From Mycobacterium sp. 852002-51971_SCH5477799-a (lineage in GTDB: Bacteria > Actinomycetota > Actinomycetes > Mycobacteriales > Mycobacteriaceae): DNA of 64,000 nt. Numbering within the stretch: position 1 is the first letter of the stretch; every line of letters begins with the position of its first letter. The notes beneath the pieces were generated by a model, which did not search any database, had not been told where the DNA came from, and was given only the letters and a program-made list of their open reading frames with translations. Positions 55,555 through 64,000 of this stretch are shown one piece after another. Both the position numbers and the translations under genes were made by a program. The stretch is from positions 124,001 to 188,000 of the forward strand of contig NZ_LZIF01000083.1 in assembly GCF_001667145.1 (NCBI RefSeq). Reading direction: 5' to 3'.

Positions 55555-57799
55555 CGGCAGGGGCGGCCGCCGGAGCGTCGGCGGGAGCCGCGTTGTCTTC
55601 CTCCACCAGGACCAGCGAGATCTTGCCGCGCTTGTCGATGTCGGCGATTTCGACGCGCAGCTTGTCGCCGACGTTCACCACGTCCTCGACCTTGGCGATC
55701 CGCTTGCCTTTACCGAGCTTGGAGATGTGCACCAGGCCGTCACGCCCGGGCAGCAGCGACACGAACGCACCGAAATCCGTTGTCTTGACCACGGTTCCGA
55801 GGAACCGTTCGCCGACCGTCGGTAGCTGCGGGTTCGCGATGGCATTGATCCGGTCGATCGCTGCCTGCGCCGAGGGTCCGTCGGTGGCGCCGACGAACAC
55901 GGTGCCGTCGTCCTCGATGGAGATCTGCGCGCCGGTCTCCTCGGTAATGCCGTTGATGACCTTGCCCTTGGGCCCGATGACCTCGCCGATCTTGTCCACC
56001 GGAACCTTGATGGTGGTGACCCGCGGTGCGTATGGGCTCATCTCGTCGGGCTGGTCGATCGCCTCGGCCATGACCTCCAGGATCGTCAGCCGCGCATCCT
56101 TGGCCTGCCCCAGCGCGCCCGCCAAGACCTGCGACGGAATGCCGTCGAGCTTGGTGTCCAGCTGCAGCGCGGTGACGAAGTCCTTGGTGCCGGCGCACTT
56201 GAAGTCCATGTCGCCGAACGCGTCCTCGGCGCCCAGGATGTCGGTCAAGGTGACGAAGCGACGCTCGGTCTTGCCGTCGACCTCGACATCATCGGAGACC
56301 AGACCCATCGCGATGCCGGCCACCGGAGCCTTCAGTGGCACACCGGCATTCAGCAACGACAGGGTGGACGCACAGACCGACCCCATCGACGTCGAGCCGT
56401 TGGAGCCCAACGCCTCCGACACCTGGCGGATGGCGTACGGGAACTCCTCGACGCCGGGCAGCACCGGGATCAGGGCACGCTCGGCCAGCGCGCCGTGCCC
56501 GATCTCGCGTCGCTTGGGCGAGCCCACGCGGCCGGTCTCGCCGGTGGAATACGGCGGGAAGTTGTAGTGATGCATGTAGCGCTTCGCGGTTTCCGGTCCC
56601 AGCGAGTCGATCTGCTGAGCCATCTTGACCATGTCGAGCGTGGTCACACCCAGGATCTGGGTCTCCCCGCGCTGGAACAGGGCGCTGCCGTGCGCCCGCG
56701 GCACAACGGCGACCTCGGCCGACAACGCGCGGATGTCGGTGATGCCGCGGCCGTCGATGCGGAAATGGTCGGTCAGGATGCGCTGGCGCACCAGCTTCTT
56801 GGTCAGTGACCGGTAAGCGGCGCTGACCTCCTTCTCGCGACCCTCGTAGGTGTCGGCGAGCCGCTCCAGCACCTCGGCCTTGAGCTCGTCGGTGCGGGCG
56901 TCGCGCTCGGCCTTGCCGCCGATGGTCAGCGCCTTGGCCAGCTCGTCGGTGGCCACCGAGGCCACCGAGTAGTAGACGTCTTCCTGGTAGTCCGGGAACG
57001 TCGGGTACTCACCCACGGGCTTGGCGGCTGCCCCGGCCAGCTCCTCCTGCGCGGTGCACAACACCGCGATGAACGGCTTGGCGGCCTCGAGTCCCTCGGC
57101 CACAACGCTTTCCGTCGGCGCCTGGGCGCCGCCCTCGACGAGCTCGATGACCTTGTCGGTGGCCTCGGCCTCGACCATCATGATCGCGACGTCGGGACCA
57201 TCGGAGCCGTCGACCTTGCGGCCGGCCACCACCATGTCGAACACGGCCTGCTCGAGCTGCTCGACAGTCGGGAACGCCACCCAGGTGCCGTCGATGAGCG
57301 CGACCCGCACGCCCCCGATCGGACCCGAGAACGGCAGGCCGCTGAGCTGGGTGGAGGCCGACGCGGCGTTGATCGCCAGCACGTCGTACAGGTCATTGGG
57401 GTCCAGGCTCATGACCGTCACCACGACCTGAATTTCGTTGCGCAGCCCGGCGACGAACGACGGGCGCAGCGGCCGGTCGATGAGCCGGCAGGTCAGGATC
57501 GCGTCGGTGGAGGGACGGCCCTCGCGACGGAAGAAGGAACCGGGGATGCGACCGGCGGCATACATCCGCTCCTCGACATCGACGGTCAGCGGGAAGAAGT
57601 CGAAGTGCTCCTTGGGGCTCTTGCTGGCGGTGGTCGCCGACAACAGCATGTTCTCCTCGTCGAGATACGCGACCACGGCGCCAGCTGCCTGCTGGGCCAA
57701 CCGGCCGGCCTCGAAACGGATAGTGCGGGTGCCGAAGCTCCCGTTGTCGATGGTGGCGGTCGCCTCGAACACGCCCTCTTCAATTTCAGCGACAGACAT
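55532..57799 (-). CDS. gpsI: polynucleotide phosphorylase / guanosine pentaphosphate synthetase
   Basis: A 755-residue PNPase. Two RNase PH domains flank a helical linker (first: [18 protein letters not shown], with GKR/RR-type phosphate contacts in [20 protein letters not shown]; second: [20 protein letters not shown]). The C-terminal KH domain is [20 protein letters not shown], then the S1 domain [20 protein letters not shown]. It degrades RNA 3'-5' with phosphate and can add tails. The ATG at 57799 is followed by [12 protein letters not shown]. It is preceded by a 359-bp spacer with its own promoter candidate. Confidence 0.97.
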   Translation of the reverse strand: MSVAEIEEGVFEATATIDNGSFGTRTIRFEAGRLAQQAAGAVVAYLDEENMLLSATTASKSPKEHFDFFPLTVDVEERMYAAGRIPGSFFRREGRPSTDAILTCRLIDRPLRPSFVAGLRNEIQVVVTVMSLDPNDLYDVLAINAASASTQLSGLPFSGPIGGVRVALIDGTWVAFPTVEQLEQAVFDMVVAGRKVDGSDGPDVAIMMVEAEATDKVIELVEGGAQAPTESVVAEGLEAAKPFIAVLCTAQEELAGAAAKPVGEYPTFPDYQEDVYYSVASVATDELAKALTIGGKAERDARTDELKAEVLERLADTYEGREKEVSAAYRSLTKKLVRQRILTDHFRIDGRGITDIRALSAEVAVVPRAHGSALFQRGETQILGVTTLDMVKMAQQIDSLGPETAKRYMHHYNFPPYSTGETGRVGSPKRREIGHGALAERALIPVLPGVEEFPYAIRQVSEALGSNGSTSMGSVCASTLSLLNAGVPLKAPVAGIAMGLVSDDVEVDGKTERRFVTLTDILGAEDAFGDMDFKCAGTKDFVTALQLDTKLDGIPSQVLAGALGQAKDARLTILEVMAEAIDQPDEMSPYAPRVTTIKVPVDKIGEVIGPKGKVINGITEETGAQISIEDDGTVFVGATDGPSAQAAIDRINAIANPQLPTVGERFLGTVVKTTDFGAFVSLLPGRDGLVHISKLGKGKRIAKVEDVVNVGDKLRVEIADIDKRGKISLVLVEEDNAAPADAPAAAPADAATASS

Positions 57800-58158
57800 G
57801 GACGTCCGTACGGCCTCTCTTGTTATTCAGCTTTTTCGCGTGGCCACGCGCGAACCGCAGGCCGGACGGCCACGGGTCACCCGCGGGAGGCGCTGAGTCT
57901 GAATACGGCTACGGCCATCGATCGAAGCGGCCGACCTGCCCCAGATCCGGAGAGCCCGGCAGCCACTACCGAAGACCGCCCGATGCAGACTGGGCTGCTC
58001 CCTCGGGGGTGCGTAGTGACACGCTGGAACGGCACACGCGGATCTGCGTGACCGCACCGTTTGCTCGGGCCGAACCGGCCCAGAACGTCCTCACTCTACA
58101 CGGGCGACCTCTGCCCGCGATATCGCTCGGAATTTGCGGTGCGCTGCACCGGCTTGCG
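57800..58158 (-). promoter_or_regulatory. gpsI upstream region with long leader
   Basis: This 359-bp spacer between rpsO and gpsI has no gene that I can support; lppU, present here in M. tuberculosis, is missing. A minus-strand -10 candidate TAGAGT lies at 58098-58093, which would leave a leader of about 290 nt. The leader contains a 14-bp perfect palindrome CGCGTGGCCACGCG at 57837-57850, 38 bp before the start codon. PNPase mRNAs in other bacteria are autoregulated through leader hairpins, so regulation here is plausible. Confidence 0.45.
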
Positions 58159-58428
58159 TCAGCGACGCAGGCCCAGCCGCTCGACCAGCGAGCGGTACCG
58201 CGCGACGTCGATTTGTGCGACGTACTTCAGCAACCGACGCCGGCGTCCGACCAGCAGCAGCAGTCCGCGCCGCGAGTGGTGGTCGTGCTTGTGCACCTTC
58301 AGGTGCTCGGTCAGGTCGGCGATCCGCTTGGTCAACAGCGCGACCTGCGCCTCGGGCGAACCGGTGTCGGTGCCATGCAGGCCGTAGTTGCCCAGGATTT
58401 CTTTTTTCTGCTCGGCAGTCAGCGCCAC
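58159..58428 (-). CDS. rpsO: 30S ribosomal protein S15
   Basis: An 89-residue S15 with the family core [38 protein letters not shown] and [21 protein letters not shown]15 binds the 16S rRNA three-way junction early in 30S assembly. The start is the GTG at 58428-58426 ([10 protein letters not shown]), seven bases after GGAGA; longer frames are spurious. rpsO-gpsI adjacency is widely conserved. Confidence 0.98.
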   Translation of the reverse strand: MALTAEQKKEILGNYGLHGTDTGSPEAQVALLTKRIADLTEHLKVHKHDHHSRRGLLLLVGRRRRLLKYVAQIDVARYRSLVERLGLRR

Positions 58429-58510
58429 GAAACTATCTCCATCAATCGGTGCCGCGAAAAATCTCATGCGCGGCCGCCGCGGACTGCAGCACACGCCGTA
58501 TCGGCTGGCG

Positions 58511-58516
58511 AGTCTA
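58511..58516 (-). promoter_or_regulatory. -10 element of rpsO
   Basis: TAGACT on the minus strand, in the context GATAGACTC, fits the SigA -10 consensus. It would give a leader of about 75 nt before the rpsO GTG. No convincing -35 is visible, which is usual in mycobacteria. Confidence 0.5.
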
Positions 58517-58566
58517 TCAGCGGCGCCGACGTCTACCGAAATCGCAGGCCAGCGCCGGGCCCTTGA

Positions 58567-58594
58567 CAACATACAACCATTTGGTTGTATGTTG
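58567..58594. promoter_or_regulatory. 28-bp perfect operator palindrome of the ArsR gene
   Basis: Half-sites CAACATACAACCA and TGGTTGTATGTTG are exact reverse complements separated by two bases. The palindrome overlaps a TTGACA -35 (58563-58568) and a TATGTT -10 (58588-58593); the ArsR GTG follows six bases later. A regulator bound here would block its own promoter, and the -10 spacing suggests a leaderless transcript. Confidence 0.88.
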
Positions 58595-58599
58595 ATCGG

Positions 58600-58941
58600 G
58601 TGACTGTAGACCAGGAAGACCGGGTGGACGCCCTGTTCCACGCGCTCGCCGACCGAACCCGGCGCGACATCATGCGCCGGACACTGGCCGGGGAACACTC
58701 GGTTTCCGCGTTGGCACTCAAGTACGACATGAGCTTCGCGGCGGTGCAGAAGCACGTCGTCGTGCTGGAAAAGGCCGGCCTTCTCACCAAACGACGAAGC
58801 GGTCGCGAGCAGCTGGCCAGCGGTGAGGTGGCGGCCGTGCGGTCGGTGGCCGCGATGCTCACCGAACTCGAATCCCTCTGGCGCGAGCGCATCGCCCGCG
58901 TCGACGAACTCATCGCATCCGACTCAAATCAGGAGGACTGA
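58600..58941 (+). CDS. ArsR/SmtB-type repressor paired with SRPBCC gene
   Basis: A 113-residue winged-helix protein: [20 protein letters not shown] and [20 protein letters not shown] followed by [19 protein letters not shown]. There is no obvious cysteine metal site, so it belongs with the metal-independent ArsR proteins usually encoded beside an AHSA1/SRPBCC partner. The start is the GTG at 58600. It sits immediately downstream of a perfect palindrome that overlaps its promoter, implying autorepression. The partner gene starts 3 bp after the stop. The inducing signal is unknown. Confidence 0.9.
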   Translation: MTVDQEDRVDALFHALADRTRRDIMRRTLAGEHSVSALALKYDMSFAAVQKHVVVLEKAGLLTKRRSGREQLASGEVAAVRSVAAMLTELESLWRERIARVDELIASDSNQED

Positions 58942-58944
58942 ACC

Positions 58945-59430
58945 ATGCCCGTGACCGACGTCCAGCACGACCCGGACAACCTGACGCTGACCATCACGGC
59001 GGACTTCGCCGCGCCGGTGGCCCGAATCTGGCAGGTGTACGCCGACCCTCGTCAGTTGGAGAAGGTGTGGGGGCCGCCGTCCCACCCGGCGACCGTCGTC
59101 GACCACAGCCTCACACCCGGCAGTCGCACGACGTATTTCATGACCGGACCGGACGGCGAGAAGTACGCCGGGTACTGGGAGATCACGGCCGTGGACGAGC
59201 CGACGAGCTTCTCCTTCCTGGACGGCTTCGCCGACCTGGACTTCAACCCGAACCCCGACCTCCCGGTCTCGAGGAATGTGTACGCATTCGCCGAGCACAA
59301 CGGCGGCACTCGCGCGACCTACGTGAGCACCTACTCCTCCGCCGAGGCGCTCCAGCAGGTGCTGGACATGGGCGTCGTCGAGGGCGCCTCCTCGGCCATC
59401 AACCAGATCGACGACCTGGTCGCCGCCTGA
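58945..59430 (+). CDS. SRPBCC/AHSA1-family protein
   Basis: A 161-residue START-like protein with the AHSA1-family pattern ADFAAPVARIWQVYADPRQL followed by EKVWGPP, a central YAGYWEITAVDEPTSFSFLD and a helical end. AHSA1-like proteins linked to ArsR regulators bind small hydrophobic ligands or act as chaperone-like partners; the ligand here is unknown. The ATG at 58945 has AGGAGG inside the end of the ArsR gene. Translationally linked to the repressor. Confidence 0.88.
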   Translation: MPVTDVQHDPDNLTLTITADFAAPVARIWQVYADPRQLEKVWGPPSHPATVVDHSLTPGSRTTYFMTGPDGEKYAGYWEITAVDEPTSFSFLDGFADLDFNPNPDLPVSRNVYAFAEHNGGTRATYVSTYSSAEALQQVLDMGVVEGASSAINQIDDLVAA

Positions 59431-59453
59431 CGCCTCCTGGGGACTCCTGCGAA

Positions 59454-60431
59454 TCAGTCCTGGGCTGAGAGGGTGATGCGGGCCCGTTCGGTGTCGTTGC
59501 CCATCGCGGCCACGAGTTCCTTGACGGAGTCGAACTTGTGCTGACCACGGATGCGGGCGACGAAATCCAGGGCTACATGCTGGCCATAGAGATCGGCGGC
59601 GGTATCCAGGACGAACGCCTCGACCGTGCGGGTGCGCCCGGAGAAGGTCGGGTTGGTGCCGACGGACACCGCCGCCTGGTAGCGCTCACCGGGGACGACG
59701 GTGCCGGTGGCCGGGCCGTGGCCGAGCACGGTGAACCACGCGGCGTACACGCCGTCGGCCGGGATGGCCGAATACATCGGCGGCGCCACGTTGGCCGTCG
59801 GGTAACCCAGCTCGACGCCGCGTCCATAGCCGCGGACCACGACACCCTCGACGCGGTGCGGCCGACCCAGCGCCTCGGTGGCCGCCCCCATGTCACCGGC
59901 GTCCACGCAGGACCGGATGTAGGTGGACGAGAACGTCACGGTCTCGTTGCTGTGATGCTCGGACAGCAGCGACATCGACTCGACGGCGAACCCGAAGCGG
60001 TCACCGGCGCGCCGCAGGGTCTCGACGTTGCCGGCCGCCTTCTTGCCGAAGGTGAAGTTCTCCCCCACCACGACCTCCACGACGTGCAGGTGCTCCACCA
60101 GCAGCTCGTGCACATAGCGCTCCGGGGTGAGCTTCATGAAATCGGTCGTGAACGGCATCACCAGGAAGACGTCGATGCCCAGTTCTTCGACCAGTTCGGC
60201 GCGGCGGGTCAGCGTCGTCAATTGCGCGGGATGACTACCGGGATAGACCACTTCCATCGGATGCGGATCGAACGTCATCAACACGGTCGGGACGTTGCGG
60301 GCCCGCGCCGCCTTCACCGCATGCGCGATCAACTCGGCGTGGCCGCGATGCACGCCATCGAACACACCGATGGTGAGCACACACCTGCCCCAGTCCGTGG
60401 GTATCTCGTCTTGGCCGCGCCACCGCTGCAC
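59454..60431 (-). CDS. ribF: bifunctional riboflavin kinase / FAD synthetase
   Basis: RibF phosphorylates riboflavin to FMN and adenylylates it to FAD. The 325-residue protein has the N-terminal nucleotidyltransferase motif TIGVFDGVHRGHAELI, FDPHPMEV and FSSTYIRS, and the C-terminal kinase with GRGVELGYPTANVAPP and the DGVYAAW strand. The GTG at 60431-60429 (VQRWRGQDEIPTDWG) fits the M. tuberculosis start; upstream frame is not conserved. It is divergent from sirR by 112 bp. Confidence 0.96.
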   Translation of the reverse strand: MQRWRGQDEIPTDWGRCVLTIGVFDGVHRGHAELIAHAVKAARARNVPTVLMTFDPHPMEVVYPGSHPAQLTTLTRRAELVEELGIDVFLVMPFTTDFMKLTPERYVHELLVEHLHVVEVVVGENFTFGKKAAGNVETLRRAGDRFGFAVESMSLLSEHHSNETVTFSSTYIRSCVDAGDMGAATEALGRPHRVEGVVVRGYGRGVELGYPTANVAPPMYSAIPADGVYAAWFTVLGHGPATGTVVPGERYQAAVSVGTNPTFSGRTRTVEAFVLDTAADLYGQHVALDFVARIRGQHKFDSVKELVAAMGNDTERARITLSAQD

Positions 60432-60543
60432 GCCCGCAAGCCTACGGCGCCGAGTGGTCCGCCGGGAGATCCAGATGGGCTGAGCCTCGCCATGGTGCCG
60501 GGAACACGCCGGATCAGGCTTGGGTTGCCTAAACTTTCTGGTT

Positions 60544-61236
60544 GTGAGGGCTGACGAAGAGCGTGGCGGTATCACCGCGGTCGGCCAGGACTACCTCAAG
60601 GTCATCTGGAATGCCCAGGAGTGGTCGCTGGAGAAGGTCAGCACCAAGATGCTGGCCGAGAAGATCGGGGTATCTGCCAGCACGGCCTCGGAGTCCATCC
60701 GCAAACTCGCCGAGCAGGGCCTCGTCGACCACGAGAAGTACGGCGCGGTCACGCTGACCGAGGCGGGGCGACGGGCGGCGCTGGAAATGGTGCGCCGGCA
60801 CCGGCTGCTGGAGACCTTCCTGGTCAACGAGCTCGGCTACGCCTGGGACGAGGTGCACGACGAGGCCGAGGTGCTCGAGCACGCGGTGTCCGATCGCCTG
60901 GTGGCCCGCATCGACGCGAAGCTGGGGTTCCCGCGGCGCGACCCGCACGGTGACCCGATCCCGGCCTCCGACGGGCAGGTGCCCACCCCACCGGCCCGGC
61001 AGTTGTGGGCGTGCGACGACGGTGATTCCGGCACCGTGGCGCGCATCTCCGACGCCGACCCCGAGATGCTGCGCTATTTCACCGACGTCGGCATCAATCT
61101 CGACTCCCGGCTGCGGGTCCTGACCCGCCGCGAATTCGCCGGCATGATCTCGGTCGCGATCGACTCCGGCGACGGCGCCGAGACGACGGTCGACCTGGGC
61201 AGCCCCGCCGCCCGTGCTATTTGGGTGACGGCCTAG
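60544..61236 (+). CDS. sirR: DtxR/MntR-family metal-dependent repressor SirR
   Basis: A 230-residue regulator orthologous to Rv2788 (SirR/MntR), a manganese-sensing repressor. The N-terminal winged helix is in VSTKMLAEKIGVSASTASES then IRKLAEQGLVDH; the dimerisation/metal region has VRRHRLLETFLVNELGY and DEVHDEAEVLEHAVSDR, holding the Glu, His and Asp ligands. The C-terminal SH3-like FeoA domain follows ACDDGDSGTVARISD. The GTG at 60544 is preceded by TAAACT at 60530-60535, a -10 candidate eight bases upstream. I saw no convincing DtxR-type operator by eye. Confidence 0.93.
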   Translation: MRADEERGGITAVGQDYLKVIWNAQEWSLEKVSTKMLAEKIGVSASTASESIRKLAEQGLVDHEKYGAVTLTEAGRRAALEMVRRHRLLETFLVNELGYAWDEVHDEAEVLEHAVSDRLVARIDAKLGFPRRDPHGDPIPASDGQVPTPPARQLWACDDGDSGTVARISDADPEMLRYFTDVGINLDSRLRVLTRREFAGMISVAIDSGDGAETTVDLGSPAARAIWVTA

Positions 61237-61247
61237 CTAGTTCGATT

Positions 61248-61309
61248 CGCCGAGCATGCATTCACGGCGAGGTTTCGGCCGTCTTCTCGCCCTCAGTGCA
61301 CGTTCGACG
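61248..61309. repeat. 62-bp palindromic element, copy B
   Basis: Aligned without gaps to copy A (16813-16874) it matches at 43 of 62 positions by my count, with identical first eight bases CGCCGAGC. Its arms are an imperfect inverted repeat: GAGCATGCATTCACGGCGAG pairs with the reverse complement of the right arm at 15 of 20 positions, around a GGCGAG/CTCGCC core. It lies between convergent sirR and fadE21, like copy A between convergent argA and ftsK. Confidence 0.7.
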
Positions 61310-61329
61310 ACCCGGTTGGCCCAGCGAAC

Positions 61330-62592
61330 TCAGTTGGCCAGCAGACCCTTGGCGATGTGGGTGACCTGAACCTCGTTGCTACCCGCGTAGATCATCAGTG
61401 ACTTGGCGTCGCGGGCCAGCTGCTCCACCCGGTACTCGGCCATGTAGCCGTTGCCGCCGAACAGCTGCACGGCCTCCATCGCCACCTCGGTGGCGGCCTC
61501 CGACGAATACAGCTTGATCGCCGAGGCCTCGGCAAGTGTCAGCGGCTTGCCGGCCTGTTGTCGCTCGATGGTGTGAAAGACCATGTTCTGCACGTTCATT
61601 CGGGCAATCTCCATCTTGGCCAGCTTGAGCTGGATCAGCTGGAATTGCCCGATGTTCTTGCCCCACAACGTTCGGCCCTTGGCGTAATCCACGCACAGCC
61701 GGTGGCATTCGTCGATGATGCCCAGCGCCATCATCGCGATCCCGATCCGCTCGGCGGCGAAGTTGGCGCGGGCGCTGTCGCGGCCGTCGCCCTCGGCGTG
61801 CTGTTCGCTCTCGCCGAGCAGCCGGTCCGGACTCAGCCGCACGTTGTCGAAGAACAGCTCGCCGGTCGGCGAGGACATCATGCCCATCTTCTTGAACGGC
61901 TTGCCCTGCGTGAGACCCGGCATGCCGGCATCGAGCACGAAGACCAGCACCGGCCGGTTGCGCTTGTCGGCGCCGGCGTCGCCCTCGTCGAGTTTGGCGT
62001 ACACAACCAGGACGTCGGCGCAGGGTCCGTTGGTGATGAAGGTCTTCTGCCCGTTGAGGAGGTAGTCCTCGCCGTCGCGCTTGACGTAGGTTTTCATGCC
62101 GCCGAATGCGTCCGAGCCCGAGTCCGGCTCCGTGATGGCCCACGCCGCAATCTTTTCCAGCGTCATCAGCTCGGGCAGCCAGCGTTCCTTCTGCGCCAGC
62201 GTCCCGCGGCTCATGATCGTCGCCGCGCCCAGGCCGAGGCTCACCGACGCGGTGCTGAGCAACCCGATGCTGACCCGGGCGATTTCGGACACCAACACCG
62301 CGACCATCGACCCCTGCGCACCGCCCCCGAAACCGCCTGATTCGTCCGGCTTCTCGTCGGGTTCTTCGTCGGACTGCTCGCCGTTCTGCTTGGCGCGCTC
62401 GCGGTCCAGCATCTTCTTAACCGACTCGGCGGCCATGGCGTCGAGGCCGAACTGGCTGAACAGCTTGCGCACGATCGGATACGGCGACATCTCGCCGGTT
62501 TCCAATTCGTCCAGATGCGGGCGAATCTCTTTGTCCACGAACTGCCGAACGGCGTTCTGGACCATCAGGTCGGTGTCGGACCACTCGATCAT
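61330..62592 (-). CDS. fadE21: acyl-CoA dehydrogenase FadE21
   Basis: A 420-residue acyl-CoA dehydrogenase orthologous to Rv2789c. It has AWAITEPDSGSDAFGGMKTY (flavin contact), LNGQKTFITNGPCAD and the C-terminal QLFGGNGYMAEYRVEQLARD then IYAGSNEVQ, where the catalytic base region sits. Unusual is an acidic low-complexity insert NGEQSDEEPDEKPDESGGFG near residue 75 that looks like a flexible loop. The ATG is at 62592, 7 bp after the ltp1 stop, so the two share a transcript. Confidence 0.93.
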   Translation of the reverse strand: MIEWSDTDLMVQNAVRQFVDKEIRPHLDELETGEMSPYPIVRKLFSQFGLDAMAAESVKKMLDRERAKQNGEQSDEEPDEKPDESGGFGGGAQGSMVAVLVSEIARVSIGLLSTASVSLGLGAATIMSRGTLAQKERWLPELMTLEKIAAWAITEPDSGSDAFGGMKTYVKRDGEDYLLNGQKTFITNGPCADVLVVYAKLDEGDAGADKRNRPVLVFVLDAGMPGLTQGKPFKKMGMMSSPTGELFFDNVRLSPDRLLGESEQHAEGDGRDSARANFAAERIGIAMMALGIIDECHRLCVDYAKGRTLWGKNIGQFQLIQLKLAKMEIARMNVQNMVFHTIERQQAGKPLTLAEASAIKLYSSEAATEVAMEAVQLFGGNGYMAEYRVEQLARDAKSLMIYAGSNEVQVTHIAKGLLAN

Positions 62593-62599
62593 GGCGCCC

Positions 62600-63802
62600 T
62601 TAACGCTCGGCGCGCTGGTAAGCGGTGACGACGGCGGCGCCGCCCAGCCCGATGTTGTGTTGCAGTGCGGCGCTGACGTTGTCGACCTGACGCTGGTCGG
62701 CCGCCCCGCGCAGCTGCCAGGTCAGCTCCGCGCATTGCGCCAGCCCGGTCGCGCCCAGCGGGTGTCCCTTGGAGATCAGGCCGCCGGACGGGTTGACTAC
62801 CCAACGACCGCCGTAGGTGGTGTCGTTGTTGTCGATCAGCTTGGGCGCCTCACCGGGACCGCACAGGCCGAGGGCCTCATAGAGCAGCAGTTCGTTCGCC
62901 GAGAAGCAGTCGTGCAGCTCGATCACCTGGAAGTCCTGCGGTCCGAGGCCGGACTGCTCGTAAACCTGTTGTGCAGCTTGAACATTCATGTCATAACCGA
63001 TTAGGTTTTTCGCGCTGCCGTCGAACGTCGACGCGAAGTCGGTGGTCATGGCCTGGCCGACGATTTCCACCGCCTGGCCGGCCAACCCGTGGCTTTCGAC
63101 GAAGCCTTCCGAGGCCAGGATCGCCGCGCCCGAACCGTCCGAGGTCGGCGAGCACTGCAGCTTGGTCAGCGGGTCGGAGATCATCCGCGCCGCCAGGATG
63201 TCGTCGAGCGTGTAGGACTCCTGAAACTGGGCGAACGGGTTGTTGACCGAGTGCTTGTGGTTCTTGTAACCGATCTTGGCGAAATGCTCTGCGGTGCTGC
63301 CGTATTGCCTCATGTGCTCGCGGCCGGCGGCGCCGAACATCCACGGGGCGACGGGCATCGCGAACTCGTCGATGGCGGCCATCGCCTTGACGTGCTTACC
63401 CATCGGCGATTCGCGGTCCTGGGCGCCGCCACCCAGCGAACCCGGCTGCATCTTCTCGAACCCGAGCGCGATCGCGCAGTCCACGATGCCGCCGCGGATG
63501 GCCTGCGCCGCCAGGAACAGCGCGGTCGAGCCGGTGGAGCAGTTGTTGTTGACGTTGACGACCGGGATCCCGGTCATGCCCAGCTCGTAGAGCGCCCGCT
63601 GCCCCGACGTCGAATCACCGGCGACGTAGCCGACGTAGCCCTGCTGGACCTCGCGGTAGTCGATGCCGGCGTCCGCCAGCGCATTGGTTCCCGATTCCCT
63701 GGCCATGTCGGGGTAGTCCCAGCCCTCGCGGCGGCCCGGCTTCTCGAACTTCGTCATGCCGACGCCGACGACGTAAACCTTGTTGGACGTTGTGGTGGAC
63801 AT
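62600..63802 (-). CDS. ltp1: lipid-transfer protein / thiolase-like Ltp1
   Basis: A 400-residue thiolase-superfamily protein of the SCP-x type, orthologous to Rv2790c. The nucleophilic Cys is in [15 protein letters not shown] (about residue 88); later motifs are [20 protein letters not shown] and [18 protein letters not shown] with the catalytic His. It likely catalyses thiolytic or retro-aldol cleavage of a long or sterol side-chain acyl-CoA and works with FadE21, whose gene follows by 7 bp. The ATG at 63802 is preceded by GAAAGGGG. Confidence 0.93.
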   Translation of the reverse strand: MSTTTSNKVYVVGVGMTKFEKPGRREGWDYPDMARESGTNALADAGIDYREVQQGYVGYVAGDSTSGQRALYELGMTGIPVVNVNNNCSTGSTALFLAAQAIRGGIVDCAIALGFEKMQPGSLGGGAQDRESPMGKHVKAMAAIDEFAMPVAPWMFGAAGREHMRQYGSTAEHFAKIGYKNHKHSVNNPFAQFQESYTLDDILAARMISDPLTKLQCSPTSDGSGAAILASEGFVESHGLAGQAVEIVGQAMTTDFASTFDGSAKNLIGYDMNVQAAQQVYEQSGLGPQDFQVIELHDCFSANELLLYEALGLCGPGEAPKLIDNNDTTYGGRWVVNPSGGLISKGHPLGATGLAQCAELTWQLRGAADQRQVDNVSAALQHNIGLGGAAVVTAYQRAER

Positions 63803-63874
63803 TCCAGCCCCTTTCGTAGGCCGCTAGACACCTCAGTGTGCAACCTAGCCCAACCAACCGTTGGGCCGGGGCCG

Positions 63875-64000
63875 TTAGAGCGTCGCCGGGCGGATGACCA
63901 CCACCGACTTCGTGCGCGCGCCCTCGTCACGCAGCAGCGCGATCACCCGGCCGTCGGGGTCGCAGGCCGCGTACACGCCGTCGATCCCCGCAGCCTCCAG
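63875..64000 (-). CDS. truB: tRNA pseudouridine synthase B (C-terminal fragment)
   Basis: Only the last 41 codons and the stop are in the window; the gene continues past the right edge. The fragment reads [20 protein letters not shown] then [19 protein letters not shown] and ends TL, recognisable as the C-terminal PUA-like end of mycobacterial TruB, which makes psi55 in tRNA. The catalytic Asp lies outside the window. It is 72 bp upstream of the ltp1 start on the same strand. The IS element found between truB and ltp1 in M. tuberculosis is absent. Confidence 0.86.
   Translation of the reverse strand: MEAAGIDGVYAACDPDGRVIALLRDEGARTKSVVVIRPATL

Noticed and set aside
57837..57850. CGCGTGGCCACGCG palindrome as an intrinsic terminator
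   Set aside because: On the gpsI strand it is followed by A residues, not a T tract, and it lies inside the likely leader.
60521..60540. DtxR/MntR operator before sirR
   Set aside because: The sequence around TTGGGTTGCCTAAAC matches the IdeR consensus at only about 11 of 19 positions and is not a good dyad.

Overview
This is a chromosomal segment from a high-GC slow-growing Mycobacterium, most like the M. avium complex. The gene order follows the hflX-dapF-miaA to ltp1-truB stretch of the M. tuberculosis chromosome (about Rv2725c to Rv2793c), and many proteins are recognisable orthologues. Several M. tuberculosis features are absent: the RecA intein, PE_PGRS47, the hsdS/hsdM restriction genes, an aldR-like regulator beside ald, lppU, and the insertion sequence between ltp1 and truB. 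Species placement is from remembered protein similarity (DfrA, the single-chain acyl-CoA carboxylase), not a search. The window starts inside hflX and ends inside truB, both on the minus strand.

Region 1-9.5 kb is housekeeping: hflX (partial), dapF, miaA, a LigB-like protein, a DMT transporter, a DUF349 protein, a membrane protein, miaB, recX and recA. recA carries both known mycobacterial DNA-damage promoters. Between recA and the DUF3046 gene (9.6-11.2 kb) lies an accessory insertion: a compact cobalamin riboswitch driving an FhuF-like [2Fe-2S] protein and a flavodoxin-like NAD(P)H reductase. This is the most novel-looking unit in the window.

11-28.7 kb holds a DUF732 secreted protein, a glycosyltransferase, ephG, the envelope-stress operon clgR-pspA-pspM behind a SigE-type promoter, pgsA3 and argA (divergent, both apparently leaderless), ftsK, a monooxygenase/SDR/methyltransferase trio, rnj-dapA-thyX, a YcaQ-like glycosylase, a DivIVA-like coiled coil, and dfrA-thyA.

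28.7-41.5 kb is mainly lipid and CoA metabolism: a dienelactone hydrolase, an overlapping SDR plus paired acyl-CoA dehydrogenases, an acyl-CoA ligase translationally coupled to a single-chain long-chain acyl-CoA carboxylase with a divergent thioesterase, then the dapB operon and small secreted or membrane proteins.

41.7-51.9 kb is an accessory oxidative island: a 13E12-type HNH gene with a DnaA-box pair upstream, a Rieske oxygenase operon opposite a TetR regulator, and a cluster of a 2Fe-2S reductase, an EphD-like hydrolase/SDR fusion, a PF10118 protein with a full diiron-carboxylate motif set, a Baeyer-Villiger-type monooxygenase and an SRPBCC protein. From 52 kb to the end are ald, a nitronate monooxygenase, pepR-gpsI-rpsO, an ArsR/SRPBCC pair with a perfect 28-bp operator, ribF, sirR, fadE21, ltp1 and truB. 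A 62-bp palindromic element occurs twice, each time between convergent genes. I saw no rRNA, tRNA, CRISPR array, prophage or insertion sequence.
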